64,000 nt of DNA from Yanghanlia caeni (GTDB lineage: Bacteria > Pseudomonadota > Gammaproteobacteria > Burkholderiales > Burkholderiaceae_B): NCBI GenBank assembly GCA_030733815.1, contig JAUZQE010000005.1:62001-126000 (forward strand), given 5' to 3'. Shown in pieces: positions 45,022-58,113 of the stretch. Under the pieces are notes generated by a model. That model made no database searches. It was not told where the DNA came from and saw nothing but the letters and a program-made list of their open reading frames with translations. Numbering within the stretch: position 1 is the first letter of the stretch; each line of letters starts with the position of its first letter. The position numbers and the translations under genes were made by a program.

Positions 45022-46364
45022 ATACCGCCGGGCCGCATGCTGCGTCCCGGCTGGGCGAGGCCCTGAACCCAGGGGTCACCAAGCGTGAGCTCTGGGCATG
45101 GGCCATGTACGATTTTGCCAATTCGGGCTACACCACCGTGGTGCTCACCACGGTGTTCAGCGCATACTTTGTGGGCGTAGTCGCCGCAGGCCATGCCTGG
45201 GGCACGCTGGCATTCACCAGCGCACTTTCGTTTTCGTACCTCTTCGTCATGCTCACCATGCCCGCGCTTGGCACGCGGGCAGATGCGCTGGCGCGCCGGC
45301 GCCGCTTTCTCTTCATCAGCACGGCCGGGTGCGTGGCCGGCACGGCCATGCTGGCGCTCGCCGGCCCCGGCGATATCGCCATCGGCCTCATTGCCCTGGC
45401 CGTGTCAAATTACTGCTATTGCGTGGGTGAATCGCTCATCGCCGCGTTCCTGCCCGAGATCGCGCGGCCGCAGGCGCTGGGGCGCGTCTCCGGCTGGGGC
45501 TGGAGCTTTGGCTATTTCGGCGGTATGCTGGCGCTAGGCCTGTCGTTGCTGGTGGCCGCACGCGCAGAAGCTGCCGCATTGCCGGCGCACACCTATGTGC
45601 CCTGGATCATGCTGCTTGTCGCTGCGCTGTTCGCCATCGCCGCCATTCCATCGTTTCTGTTTCTGCGCGAACGCACGGCTGCCACGCATCGAGTCACTGA
45701 AGGCGTGGGGCAGCGGCTGGTCACCGCCTGGCACGACACGGGCAGCAATTTTCCAGATTTCCGCCGGCTCCTGATCTGCGGCGCGTTTTACCAGGCCGGT
45801 ATCGCCGTCGTCGTCACTCTGGCGGCGGTTTATGCATCGGTGGCCATGGGCTTCACCATGGCGCAGACCATGCTGCTGGTGTTTACCGTCAACATCGCAG
45901 CGGCCATCGGCGCATTTTCATTTGGTCATCTACAAGATCGAATTGGTCACAAGCCTGCGTTGGCGCTCACGCTGTTCGGCTGGATCCTGATGGTGCTGGT
46001 GGCCTACGCGGCACTCCAGGTTTGGGTGTTCTGGGTTGCGGCGACGCTTGCCGGCCTGTGTATGGGAACCAGTCAGAGCGCCGGCCGCGCAATGGTTGCC
46101 GCGTTCGCCCCACCAGGGCGTCTGGCTGAGTTTTTCTCGCTCTGGACCTTCGCAATACAGCTGGCTGCGGTAATCGGGCCATTGTTTTACGGTGTCATCA
46201 CCTGGGTGAGCGATGGCAATCATCGCCTGGCATTGCTGTTCACCGGCAGCTTCTTCGTGGCGGGGCTGATCGTTCTGTCGGCGGTCGATTTTTCGAGGGG
46301 CATGCGCGCACGCGAGCAGGCACGCAATTCAGAGCTGCAGGCGGCGGCTCCGGGCCAATCGTAG
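45018..46364 (+). CDS. UMF1-family MFS permease
   Basis: 448 residues with twelve predicted helices. WAMYDFANSGYTTVV near the N-terminus is the signature of the UMF1/Atg22-like branch of the major facilitator superfamily, and GWGWSFGYFGGMLALG in helix five is also typical. Substrates of this branch are mostly unassigned; amino acid export is a guess from the Atg22 vacuolar relatives. It is coupled to the GlcG-like protein, which may bind the same ligand. acs follows after 68 bases. Confidence 0.88.
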   Translation: MNTAGPHAASRLGEALNPGVTKRELWAWAMYDFANSGYTTVVLTTVFSAYFVGVVAAGHAWGTLAFTSALSFSYLFVMLTMPALGTRADALARRRRFLFISTAGCVAGTAMLALAGPGDIAIGLIALAVSNYCYCVGESLIAAFLPEIARPQALGRVSGWGWSFGYFGGMLALGLSLLVAARAEAAALPAHTYVPWIMLLVAALFAIAAIPSFLFLRERTAATHRVTEGVGQRLVTAWHDTGSNFPDFRRLLICGAFYQAGIAVVVTLAAVYASVAMGFTMAQTMLLVFTVNIAAAIGAFSFGHLQDRIGHKPALALTLFGWILMVLVAYAALQVWVFWVAATLAGLCMGTSQSAGRAMVAAFAPPGRLAEFFSLWTFAIQLAAVIGPLFYGVITWVSDGNHRLALLFTGSFFVAGLIVLSAVDFSRGMRAREQARNSELQAAAPGQS

Positions 46365-46432
46365 CCTGGTGTCGCAGCCTCGGCGCTGCAGCATGAAGTC
46401 AATACACATTTCAACCAAGAGGAGATGTAGAC

Positions 46433-48412
<1,980 letters not shown>

Positions 48413-48436
48413 GTACCAGCTGATACGGTGGCAAAG

Positions 48437-48470
48437 CCGGCTCCGGTGGTGACACCGGGGCCGGTTTTTT
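48437..48470 (+). terminator. Intrinsic terminator after acs
   Basis: CCGGCTCCGGTG (48437-48448) pairs with CACCGGGGCCGG (48453-48464) with a single G-T type mismatch and a GTGA loop, followed by six T. Confidence 0.88.
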
Positions 48471-48494
48471 CTGGCCGCCGGAGTGATACCATCA

Positions 48495-49457
48495 ATGCTG
48501 CCGCTCGTAAGGCGGCACGGGCATCACGTTTCGTTTTTCCTCTCCAGTTTTCTCGGAAGTTTCCTCTTGAGTTCAACGCGCAATGATCCGGTCGCCCTGA
48601 TGCTGATGGGCTTTGCCATCGTGGTATGGGGCTTTAGCTGGATCGTGATGAAATACATGACGGCCTGGATCGGGCCGTTCGATCTGGTGTTCTGGCGCTG
48701 TGTGCTGGCGTTCGTGGTGTTGCTGGGCATCCAGCTTTCAGTGGGCCAGCCGTTTCACGTTCCGCCCATGGGGCCGACGGTGGCCGTGGCGGTGCTGCAG
48801 ACGGTGGGTTTTCAGGCGCTGGGGCAACTTGGCCTGACGATCGGTGGCGGAGCAGGGCAGGTGGTGCTGCTGGCTTACACGATGCCATTCTGGGCGGCGG
48901 CAATCGCATGGCCGGTGCTGGGCGAGCGCCCGACGCGCCTGCATATGCTGGCGTTCGCGCTGGCGGCGGCAGGGCTGCTGCTGGTGATTGCACCCTGGAA
49001 GGGCATGGGCAATGTGCTGGCGCTGATTCCCGGGCTGGCGGCGGGTCTGTGCTGGGGCGGCGGGGTGGTGGTCAGCAAGAAGCTGTTCCAGGAACGGCCG
49101 CCGGCGATGCTGAATTTCATTACATGGCAGATGCTGCTGGGTTCGCTGCTGTGCCTTCCGCTTACGTGGGCGCTACCACAACGGCCGCTGGTGTGGTCGG
49201 TGGAGCTGATCATGGGGCTGGCCTATATGGCGGTGCTGGCGTCGGCGCTGGGCTGGTGGCTGTGGCTTTCGGTGGTGCGGCGGGTGAGCGTGGCGGTGGT
49301 GGGAATGTCGAGTCTGGGCGTTCCGGTGCTGGCGGTGATACTGGCGTGGCTGCTGCTGGGCGAGGAACCCGATGCGGCTACGTTGGCAGGTATCGGGTGC
49401 ATTGTGCTGGGGCTCGTGACCGTGAATCTGGCGGCGCTTCGACCGGTTCGCGACTGA
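48495..49457 (+). CDS. DMT-superfamily transporter (EamA-type)
   Basis: About 320 residues with ten helices in two EamA repeats; motifs VVWGFSWIVMKYM, FWRCVLAFVVLL and GLCWGGGVVVSKK are typical. Relatives export amino acids or metabolites; the substrate here is unknown. The start is uncertain: ATG at 48495 is listed, GTG at 48483 is slightly upstream, and TTG at 48567 would begin MSSTRNDPVALMLMG directly before the first helix. It stands alone, between the acs terminator and the inverted-repeat element. Confidence 0.82.
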   Translation: MLPLVRRHGHHVSFFLSSFLGSFLLSSTRNDPVALMLMGFAIVVWGFSWIVMKYMTAWIGPFDLVFWRCVLAFVVLLGIQLSVGQPFHVPPMGPTVAVAVLQTVGFQALGQLGLTIGGGAGQVVLLAYTMPFWAAAIAWPVLGERPTRLHMLAFALAAAGLLLVIAPWKGMGNVLALIPGLAAGLCWGGGVVVSKKLFQERPPAMLNFITWQMLLGSLLCLPLTWALPQRPLVWSVELIMGLAYMAVLASALGWWLWLSVVRRVSVAVVGMSSLGVPVLAVILAWLLLGEEPDAATLAGIGCIVLGLVTVNLAALRPVRD

Positions 49458-49596
49458 TGCTGGCGGGTTGATTCGCGGGCTTTCTTCAACGCGTGTTGCT
49501 GTGCGTGTCTGAGTTCTAAAGAGCCGCGCCGGGTGGGTGGGGTGCTGCTTTGTTGAGCTCTTGTGGCGGCGTTTCAAATCGTTCGAGATGCCGTTT

Positions 49597-49673
49597 GTCT
49601 GGGTTCTTAAGGGGGCGGTCGGAGCCTGGGGGTGCGGCTAAACGTAGCCGGCAAGGCCCGCAAGAACCCAGAC
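49597..49673. repeat. Structured inverted-repeat element with 12-base perfect arms
   Basis: GTCTGGGTTCTT (49597-49608) and AAGAACCCAGAC (49662-49673) are exact reverse complements enclosing 53 bases. The interior contains a six-pair hairpin CGGCTA-AACG-TAGCCG around 49635-49650 and further short pairings, so the RNA or single-strand form would be a branched structure. No T-run follows. No second copy was seen in this window. Confidence 0.7.
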
Positions 49674-49690
49674 CAGCAGTACTACGCAAC

Positions 49691-49726
49691 AAAAAAAACC
49701 GCGGCCTCAGAAAAGAGACCGCGGTT
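49691..49726 (-). terminator. Intrinsic terminator for the ETF-QO gene
   Basis: AACCGCGGCCTC (49697-49708) and GAGACCGCGGTT (49715-49726) form a twelve-base stem with one mismatch and an AGAAAA loop. On the minus strand the stem is followed by at least six T. It lies 28 bases beyond the stop of the ETF-QO gene. Confidence 0.88.
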
Positions 49727-49753
49727 CCATAAACCACTGCGCAACACAGCGGC

Positions 49754-51400
49754 TCACATGCCGTTGTACACCGGCCCTTCGCCCCCCTGAGGCGCCACCC
49801 AAACGATATTCTGCGTCGGGTCCTTGATATCGCACGTCTTGCAATGCACGCAATTCTGCGCATTGATCTGCAGCCGATCCCGCCCGTCGTCGTCCTTCAC
49901 GAACTCGTACACCCCGGCCGGGCAATACCGTGCCTCAGGGCCTCCGTACTTCGCAAGATTCACCTCCACCGGCACCGAAGCATCTTTCAGCGTCAGATGA
50001 ACCGGCTGGTCTTCTTCATGGTTCGTATTCGAAATGAACACCGAACTCAGCCGGTCGAACGTCAGCTTGCCATCCGGTTTCGGGTACTCGATCCGTGCGC
50101 ATTCCGATGCAGGCTGCAGACAGGCGTGATCCGGCTTCTTCCGATGGATCGTCCACGGCATCTTGCCCTTTAGCAGCCACTGCTCGATGCCCGTCATCAG
50201 CGTGCCCACCGTGCGGCCCTTCTTGAACCACTGCTTGAAATTGCGCGCCTTGTTCAGCTCCGCGTGCAGCCACGATGCCTCGAACGCATGGGCGTACGAC
50301 ACCAGCTCGTCGCGGCTGCGGCCCGCCTGCAGCGCCTCGAACATCGCTTCGCCTGCCAGTGCGCCCGACTTGATCGCCGCGTGACTGCCCTTGATGCGCG
50401 ATGCGTTCAGCATCCCGGCTTCGCAGCCCACCAGCACCCCGCCCGGAAAACATAGCTTCGGAATCGACAACAGCCCGCCCGCCGTCAGCGAGCGCGCCCC
50501 GTACGCAATGCGCTTGCCGCCCTCGAAGATCGGGCGGATTGCAGGGTGCGTCTTGTAACGCTGAAACTCCTCGAATGGCGACAGCCACGGGTTCGCGTAA
50601 TCGAGGCCCACAACCAGCCCCACCACCACGATATTGTCGTTCATGTGGTACAGGAACGAGCCGCCGTAGGTGTCGGAATCGAGCGGCCAGCCCGCCGTGT
50701 GGATCACCGTGCCCGGGCGCGACTGCGACGGATCGACTTCCCACATCTCCTTGATGCCGATCGCATAGCTTTGCGGATCGCGCCCCGCGTCGAGCTTGTA
50801 GCGCTCGATCAGCTCGCGGCCCAGCTGGCCACGCGAGCCTTCCGCGAAAATCGTATAGCGTGCGTGCAGCTCCATGCCCGGCTGGTACGCGGCCGTCGGT
50901 TGCCCGTCGCGGCCTACGCCCATGTCGCCGGTGGCCACGCCCTTCACGGCGCCGTTCTCGTCGTACAGCACCTCGGTTGCGGCAAAGCCGGGGAAAATAT
51001 CCACGCCCACCGCTTCCGCCTGCTCACCCAGCCAGCGCACCACGTGGCCCAGGCGAACGATATAGTTGCCCTGATTGTGGAAGCATTCCGGCAGCAGCCA
51101 CTGCGGTGTTGAGCGACTGCCCGATTCCGAAAGGAAAAGAAAGCGGTCTTCCGTCACCGGCGTATCGAGCGGCGCACCCTTTTCCTTCCAGTCGGGAATC
51201 AGTTCCGTCAGCGCACCCGGGTCGATGACCGCACCCGAAAGCGTGTGGGCGCCGATCTCAGACGCCTTCTCCAGCACACAGACGCTGATTTCCTGGTTGT
51301 GCTCGGCAGCAAGCTGCTTGAGGCGGATGGCCGCTGCCAGCCCGCCGGGGCCGCCGCCGACCACCACTACGTCATATTCCATTGATTCGCGTTCAGCCAT
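49754..51400 (-). CDS. Electron transfer flavoprotein-ubiquinone oxidoreductase
   Basis: 548 residues from the ATG at 51400, which has AAGGAGAG eleven bases upstream; longer in-frame extensions are not conserved. It passes electrons from acyl-CoA dehydrogenases via ETF to ubiquinone at the inner membrane. The FAD motif is VVVVGGGPGGLAAA, and the C-terminal 4Fe-4S domain has RYCPAGVYEF and NCVHCKTCDIKDPTQNI, supplying the four cysteines. etfAB are not adjacent. The upstream 187 bases are shared with the divergent thioesterase gene. Confidence 0.95.
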   Translation of the reverse strand: MAERESMEYDVVVVGGGPGGLAAAIRLKQLAAEHNQEISVCVLEKASEIGAHTLSGAVIDPGALTELIPDWKEKGAPLDTPVTEDRFLFLSESGSRSTPQWLLPECFHNQGNYIVRLGHVVRWLGEQAEAVGVDIFPGFAATEVLYDENGAVKGVATGDMGVGRDGQPTAAYQPGMELHARYTIFAEGSRGQLGRELIERYKLDAGRDPQSYAIGIKEMWEVDPSQSRPGTVIHTAGWPLDSDTYGGSFLYHMNDNIVVVGLVVGLDYANPWLSPFEEFQRYKTHPAIRPIFEGGKRIAYGARSLTAGGLLSIPKLCFPGGVLVGCEAGMLNASRIKGSHAAIKSGALAGEAMFEALQAGRSRDELVSYAHAFEASWLHAELNKARNFKQWFKKGRTVGTLMTGIEQWLLKGKMPWTIHRKKPDHACLQPASECARIEYPKPDGKLTFDRLSSVFISNTNHEEDQPVHLTLKDASVPVEVNLAKYGGPEARYCPAGVYEFVKDDDGRDRLQINAQNCVHCKTCDIKDPTQNIVWVAPQGGEGPVYNGM

Positions 51401-51587
51401 GGCTTGTTGTCTCTCCTTGCTGTCGTACGGTCGGCGCTGCGCGACTCGACCTTCCGAGCATTTCTTGGGATTTTCCGTACGTGATACGGTCGATTGTAAT
51501 TGCACCCCATCAAAAATGTTGCACTGCCACGAAAGAGGCTTCACCGTTATACTCTGGGCACAATGAAGCAATAAGGAGACTGCGGGT

Positions 51588-52052
51588 TTGGAACAGCACG
51601 ACAACATCACTCTGCCGCAAGACGCCCAGGTGGAATCGGGCGGTATCTATAGTATTGAGATGCCGGTGCGGTGGGGCGATCTCGATGCCCTCAATCATGT
51701 CAACAACACCCTCTACTTCCGATACCTGGAAGAGGCACGTGTGCGGTGTTTCACCGAGGCGGGGGTGGGCGTCGCCGGCTCCGGCCGCGACTTCGTGCTG
51801 GCGCACACCTCGTGCGATTTCCTGCGGCCCGTTCATTGGCCGGCAACCATCCAGATCCGCATGCGGCTGTCGCGCTTCGGGCGCTCGAGCGTCGAGTTCG
51901 ATGCCGAGCTTCACGTGCTGGGCGATACCGGCGGGCCGTGTGCCCGGGCGCGCAGCGTGATCGTGGGCACCCGTAGCGAAACCGGGCGCTCCGAACCCTG
52001 GACATCCGAAGAACGTGAGAACCTCTTGCGCGTGTTCGGGGCTGCCGAATGA
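51588..52052 (+). CDS. Acyl-CoA thioesterase, 4HBT (YbgC/FcbC) family
   Basis: 154 residues of hot-dog-fold thioesterase. VRWGDLDALNHVNNTLYFRYLEEAR is represented by RWGDLDALNHVNN and holds the catalytic aspartate. The start is TTG at 51588, nine bases after AAGGAG; the only upstream ATG (51562) is followed at once by a stop codon. A TATACT at 51548-51553 may be its -10. It may trim acyl-CoA pools; the natural substrate cannot be read from sequence. The CoA-transferase pair begins 97 bases downstream. Confidence 0.88.
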   Translation: MEQHDNITLPQDAQVESGGIYSIEMPVRWGDLDALNHVNNTLYFRYLEEARVRCFTEAGVGVAGSGRDFVLAHTSCDFLRPVHWPATIQIRMRLSRFGRSSVEFDAELHVLGDTGGPCARARSVIVGTRSETGRSEPWTSEERENLLRVFGAAE

Positions 52053-52149
52053 GCAGTCTCTTCGTCATCATTCGTTCATGTGAGCCGGGCGTGATGCGGC
52101 GGCAACATGCATCAGCTTCGATCCTCAGTCTTACACAAGGAAGGATGTA

Positions 52150-52848
52150 ATGAATAAAGTCTTTGCTAGCGCCGCAGAAGCACTCGAAGGCGTGGTGGCC
52201 GATGGCCAGACGATCGCGGTGGGTGGTTTTGGCCTTTGCGGCATTCCCGAGGCACTGATCGCCGCGTTGCGCGATACCGGCGTCAAGAACCTGACCTGCA
52301 TCAGCAACAACGCCGGTGTCGACGGCTTCGGTCTGGGGCAACTGCTTGAAACGCGCCAGATCACCAAGATGATCGCCTCGTACGTGGGCGAAAACAAGGA
52401 ATTCGAGCGCCAGTTCCTGGCCGGTGAGCTCGAACTGGAATTCACGCCGCAGGGCACCCTGGCCGAAAAGCTGCGCGCCGGGGGAGCGGGCATTCCCGCC
52501 TTCTTCACCAAAACGGGCGTGGGCACCATGGTGGCCGAGGGCAAGGAAACGCGCGAGTTCGACGGCGAGACCTACGTCATGGAACGCTCGCTGGTGGCCG
52601 ACGTGTCGCTGGTCAAGGCCTGGAAGGCCGACCGCGCCGGTAACCTCCTCTTCCGTCGCACCGCCCGCAACTTCAACCCCAACGTCGCCATGGCCGGCAA
52701 GATCACGGTGGTGGAAGTCGAAGAAATCGTCGAGACCGGCGCATTCGACCCCGACAGCATTCACCTGCCCGGCATCTACGTGCATCGCATCGTGCTGAAC
52801 GCCAACCCCGAGAAGCGCATCGAGCAGCGCACCACCCGTAACGTATAA
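52150..52848 (+). CDS. scoA: 3-oxoacid CoA-transferase subunit A
   Basis: 232 residues. Together with the next gene it forms the succinyl-CoA:3-oxoacid CoA-transferase, moving CoA from succinyl-CoA to acetoacetate. [13 protein letters not shown] and [12 protein letters not shown] are the family's glycine-rich landmarks; the C-terminal [20 protein letters not shown] is also conserved. AAGGAAGG gives a strong ribosome site. In a PHB-using organism it lets acetoacetate from PHB breakdown enter metabolism (inference). Confidence 0.94.
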   Translation: MNKVFASAAEALEGVVADGQTIAVGGFGLCGIPEALIAALRDTGVKNLTCISNNAGVDGFGLGQLLETRQITKMIASYVGENKEFERQFLAGELELEFTPQGTLAEKLRAGGAGIPAFFTKTGVGTMVAEGKETREFDGETYVMERSLVADVSLVKAWKADRAGNLLFRRTARNFNPNVAMAGKITVVEVEEIVETGAFDPDSIHLPGIYVHRIVLNANPEKRIEQRTTRNV

Positions 52849-52859
52849 GGAGCTTCATC

Positions 52860-53516
<657 letters not shown>

Positions 53517-53522
53517 ACGCAC

Positions 53523-55316
53523 ATGTCGGTTGTCGTTGAGCGCCTGGAATCCCTGCGGGAACTGATGCGCCGGCACGGCGTGCACGCGTGCGTCGTGCCC
53601 ACGTCCGATCCGCACCTGTCGGAATACCTGCCGCAGCGCTGGCAGACGCGTGAGTGGCTCTCGGGGTTCACAGGGTCTGCCGGAACGCTGGTCGTATGCC
53701 TTGATACGGCGGCGCTTTGGGCCGACAGCCGCTACTGGGAACAGGCCGAGGCCGAGCTGCAGGGCAGCGGAATCGATGTCATGCGGGCGGGGGCGGCCGA
53801 CGTGCCGGCGCCTTCTGCCTGGGTGGCCGAGCGCCTGCAGGCCGGAAGCACGGTGGCCGTCGACGGACACGTGCTTTCGGTGCAGGCGGGGCGCCAATGG
53901 CGCGAGGCCTGCGAAAAAGCAGGCCTGCGGCTTGACACCCGGCTCGACCTGGCCGGGCTGGCCTGGCCCGAGCGGCCCGGCCTGCCCGACGGCACCATCC
54001 GTGCGCACGAGGCCCCATGGGCCTGCCGCACCCGTGCCCAGAACCTGGCCGCAGTGCGCGAGGCCATGCAGCGCAACGACGCGCAGTGGCATCTGCTTTC
54101 GGCGCTCGACGACATCGCCTGGCTGTTCAACCTGCGTGGCAACGACATTCCCTACAACCCGGTCTTCCTCGCGCATGCGCTCATCGGCCGTGACAACGCA
54201 CGGCTGTTTGTCGATGCCGGCAAGATTCCCGCCGCGCTGCAGGCCGAACTGTTGGCCGACGGCATTGCGTTGCACCCGTACGAGGCCATTGACGAGGCCC
54301 TTGCGGCCTTGCCGGAAGGTGAGCGCCTGCTGGTCGACCCGGCGCGGGTCACGGTGGGTCTGCTGGAAGCCGCCACAACCGTCACGCACGTCGAGGCGGT
54401 GAATCCCGCACACCTGCTCAAGGCACGCAAAAACGACGCCGAGATCGCGAATGTGCGGCGGGTCATGGAACACGACGGCGCGGCGCTGTGCGAGTTCTTC
54501 GCGTGGTTTGAAGCCGCGCAGGGCAGTGAGCGCATCACTGAGCTCACCATCGACGAACGCATCACCGCGGCACGGGCGAAGCAGCCCAACTTCGTTTCAC
54601 CCAGCTTCGGCACCATTGCGGCGTATCGCGCGAATGGTGCAATGCCGCATTATCATGCGACTCCCGCGGCCCATGCCGTCATCGAAGGTGACGGCCTCCT
54701 GCTCATCGATTCGGGCGGTCAATACCTGGGAGGCACCACAGACGTCACGCGCGTTGTGCCCGTAGGGCAGGTCAGTGCCGAACAGAAGCGTGATTACACG
54801 GCCGTGCTCAAAGGCATGATCGCGCTGTCGCGCGCGGTGTTTCCCGAGGACCTTCCCGCCTACGCACTCGACGCGCTGGCGCGCGGCCCGATCTGGCAGT
54901 TCGGTGCCGATTACGGCCACGGTACCGGGCATGGCGTGGGCTACTTCATGAACGTGCACGAAGGGCCGCAGTCGATTTCCTGGCGTGCCACGGTCAATCC
55001 GCATGCGCTCATGGCACCCGGCATGATCACCTCGAACGAGCCCGGTCTGTACCGGCCGGGGCGCTGGGGCATCCGTATCGAAAACCTGGTCCTCGCGCGA
55101 GCCCACGAAACCACCGAATTCGGCCGCTTCCTGTCGTTCGAAACGCTAACCTTGTGCCCGATCGATGCGCGCTGCATCGACGTGGCGATGCTTGCCGCCG
55201 ACGAGATCGCCTGGCTCGATGCGTACCATGCCGAAGTGCGGGCGCGGCTCGCCCCGCTCGTCGACGGTGCGGCGCTCGATTGGCTGCAACGCCACACACG
55301 CCCCCTGCAGGCCTGA
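53523..55316 (+). CDS. Xaa-Pro aminopeptidase, three-domain M24B type
   Basis: 597 residues, the long form with two N-terminal creatinase-like domains (about 1-310) and a C-terminal pita-bread domain, like eukaryotic XPNPEP1 rather than E. coli PepP (441 residues). The dinuclear metal site is formed by DSGGQYLGGTTDVTR, HGTGHGVGYFMNVHEG, SNEPGLY and RIENLV. It releases the first residue from peptides with proline in second place. It begins six bases after scoB; the link to CoA-transferase is probably only positional. Confidence 0.93.
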   Translation: MSVVVERLESLRELMRRHGVHACVVPTSDPHLSEYLPQRWQTREWLSGFTGSAGTLVVCLDTAALWADSRYWEQAEAELQGSGIDVMRAGAADVPAPSAWVAERLQAGSTVAVDGHVLSVQAGRQWREACEKAGLRLDTRLDLAGLAWPERPGLPDGTIRAHEAPWACRTRAQNLAAVREAMQRNDAQWHLLSALDDIAWLFNLRGNDIPYNPVFLAHALIGRDNARLFVDAGKIPAALQAELLADGIALHPYEAIDEALAALPEGERLLVDPARVTVGLLEAATTVTHVEAVNPAHLLKARKNDAEIANVRRVMEHDGAALCEFFAWFEAAQGSERITELTIDERITAARAKQPNFVSPSFGTIAAYRANGAMPHYHATPAAHAVIEGDGLLLIDSGGQYLGGTTDVTRVVPVGQVSAEQKRDYTAVLKGMIALSRAVFPEDLPAYALDALARGPIWQFGADYGHGTGHGVGYFMNVHEGPQSISWRATVNPHALMAPGMITSNEPGLYRPGRWGIRIENLVLARAHETTEFGRFLSFETLTLCPIDARCIDVAMLAADEIAWLDAYHAEVRARLAPLVDGAALDWLQRHTRPLQA

Positions 55317-55368
55317 GGTATTGCGCCGCAAACCTCGGTTCGTGCCCGTGAGCCACGTTACATCGGGC

Positions 55369-57074
<1,706 letters not shown>

Positions 57075-57176
57075 TGCCGCGCGAGCGGCAGCGTGGCCCG
57101 CGGGCTGCGCTGCCGTGCGCACACGCCGTCAAGCGGGCCGGCCGCGGCGGGCGATTCTTCACCGAAGGAAGTTTGC

Positions 57177-58040
57177 ATGAAACTGTGTGGCGTAGAAATC
57201 GGGCTTGACCGGCCCTTCTTTCTGATTGCAGGGCCCTGTGTGATCGAGTCGCGCCAGATGGCGTTCGATACCGCTGGGGCGCTCAAGGAACTCACCGCCG
57301 AGCTGGGCCTGCACTTCATCTACAAGAGCTCTTTCGACAAAGCCAATCGCAGTTCCGGGCGCTCGTACCGGGGGCCGGGGCAGGAAGAGGGGCTGCGCAT
57401 TCTGGCCGACGTGCGCGAACAACTCGGCGTGCCCGTGCTCACCGACGTACACACCACCGAGCAGGTGGCCGACGTGGCGGCCGTGGTCGACGTTCTGCAG
57501 ACGCCGGCCTTCCTGTGCCGGCAGACCGACTTCATTCATGCCTGTGCGGCCACGCTCAAGCCGGTGAACATCAAGAAGGGGCAGTTCCTGGCTCCGCACG
57601 ACATGGCGCAGGTGGTGGCCAAGGCACGTCAGGCGGCGCTCGACGCGGGCGGCGACGGTCACAACATTCTGGTGTGCGAGCGCGGCGTGTCTTTCGGCTA
57701 CAACAATCTCGTATCCGACATGCGTTCGCTTGCCATCATGCGCGAAACCCGCTGCCCGGTGGTGTTTGACGCCACGCATTCCGTGCAGCTGCCGGGCGGG
57801 CAGGGCACGTCATCGGGCGGCCAGCGCGAATTCGTTCCGGTGCTGGCGCGGGCGGCCGTGGCGGCGGGCGTATCGGGCCTGTTCATGGAAACCCACCCTG
57901 ATCCCGACAAGGCGCTTTCCGACGGCCCCAATGCCGTACCGCTTGCGCAAATGCGCCGCCTGCTCGAATCGCTGATCGCAATCGACCGGGTCGTGAAGCA
58001 AAGCGGCGTGCTGCAAGACGAGTTTCAACCCGGAATGTAG
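57177..58040 (+). CDS. kdsA: 3-deoxy-8-phosphooctulonate synthase
   Basis: 287 residues from the ATG at 57177, preceded by GAAGGAAG. KdsA condenses PEP with arabinose 5-phosphate to make KDO-8-phosphate for the LPS inner core. [25 protein letters not shown] and [11 protein letters not shown] are typical. A short hairpin with an AT-rich tail follows the stop codon, where the marR-linked efflux gene begins. Confidence 0.96.
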   Translation: MKLCGVEIGLDRPFFLIAGPCVIESRQMAFDTAGALKELTAELGLHFIYKSSFDKANRSSGRSYRGPGQEEGLRILADVREQLGVPVLTDVHTTEQVADVAAVVDVLQTPAFLCRQTDFIHACAATLKPVNIKKGQFLAPHDMAQVVAKARQAALDAGGDGHNILVCERGVSFGYNNLVSDMRSLAIMRETRCPVVFDATHSVQLPGGQGTSSGGQREFVPVLARAAVAAGVSGLFMETHPDPDKALSDGPNAVPLAQMRRLLESLIAIDRVVKQSGVLQDEFQPGM

Positions 58041-58052
58041 CGTTCCCGCATC

Positions 58053-58082
58053 GCAGGCCGCAGTCGGCTTGCGTTATAATTA
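58053..58082 (+). terminator. Possible terminator after kdsA, overlapping the efflux promoter
   Basis: GCAGGCCG (58053-58060) pairs with CGGCTTGC (58065-58072), with one G-T pair and a CAGT loop. The following GTTATAATTATT is AT-rich but not a clean T-run. The same tract supplies the -10 of the next gene. Confidence 0.4.
58075..58080 (+). promoter_or_regulatory. -10 box for the efflux-marR pair
   Basis: A perfect TATAAT 34 bases before the efflux ATG at 58114. No clear -35 is seen upstream. Initiation near 58087 would fall within the first operator-like palindrome. Confidence 0.55.
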
Positions 58083-58109
58083 TTGACACGTCAAGAATTG
58101 ACTGGTCAT
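58083..58109. promoter_or_regulatory. Two tandem operator-like palindromes (TTGAC-N2-GTCA)
   Basis: TTGACACGTCAA (58083-58094) is a perfect dyad around two bases. TTGACTGGTCAT (58098-58109) repeats the pattern with its last base mismatched. The two centres are 15 bases apart. They lie between the -10 box and the efflux start codon, where binding of the MarR-family protein encoded downstream would block transcription. Confidence 0.65.
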
Positions 58110-58113
58110 CTAA

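Noticed and set aside
49597..49673. Integron attC site
   Set aside because: The arms lack the RYYYAAC/GTTRRRY core ends, and no cassette or integrase is nearby.
49458..49753. tRNA or small gene in the gap after the DMT transporter (TTCGAGATGCC-like string near 49582)
   Set aside because: No cloverleaf can be drawn around it and no open frame with a ribosome site exists.
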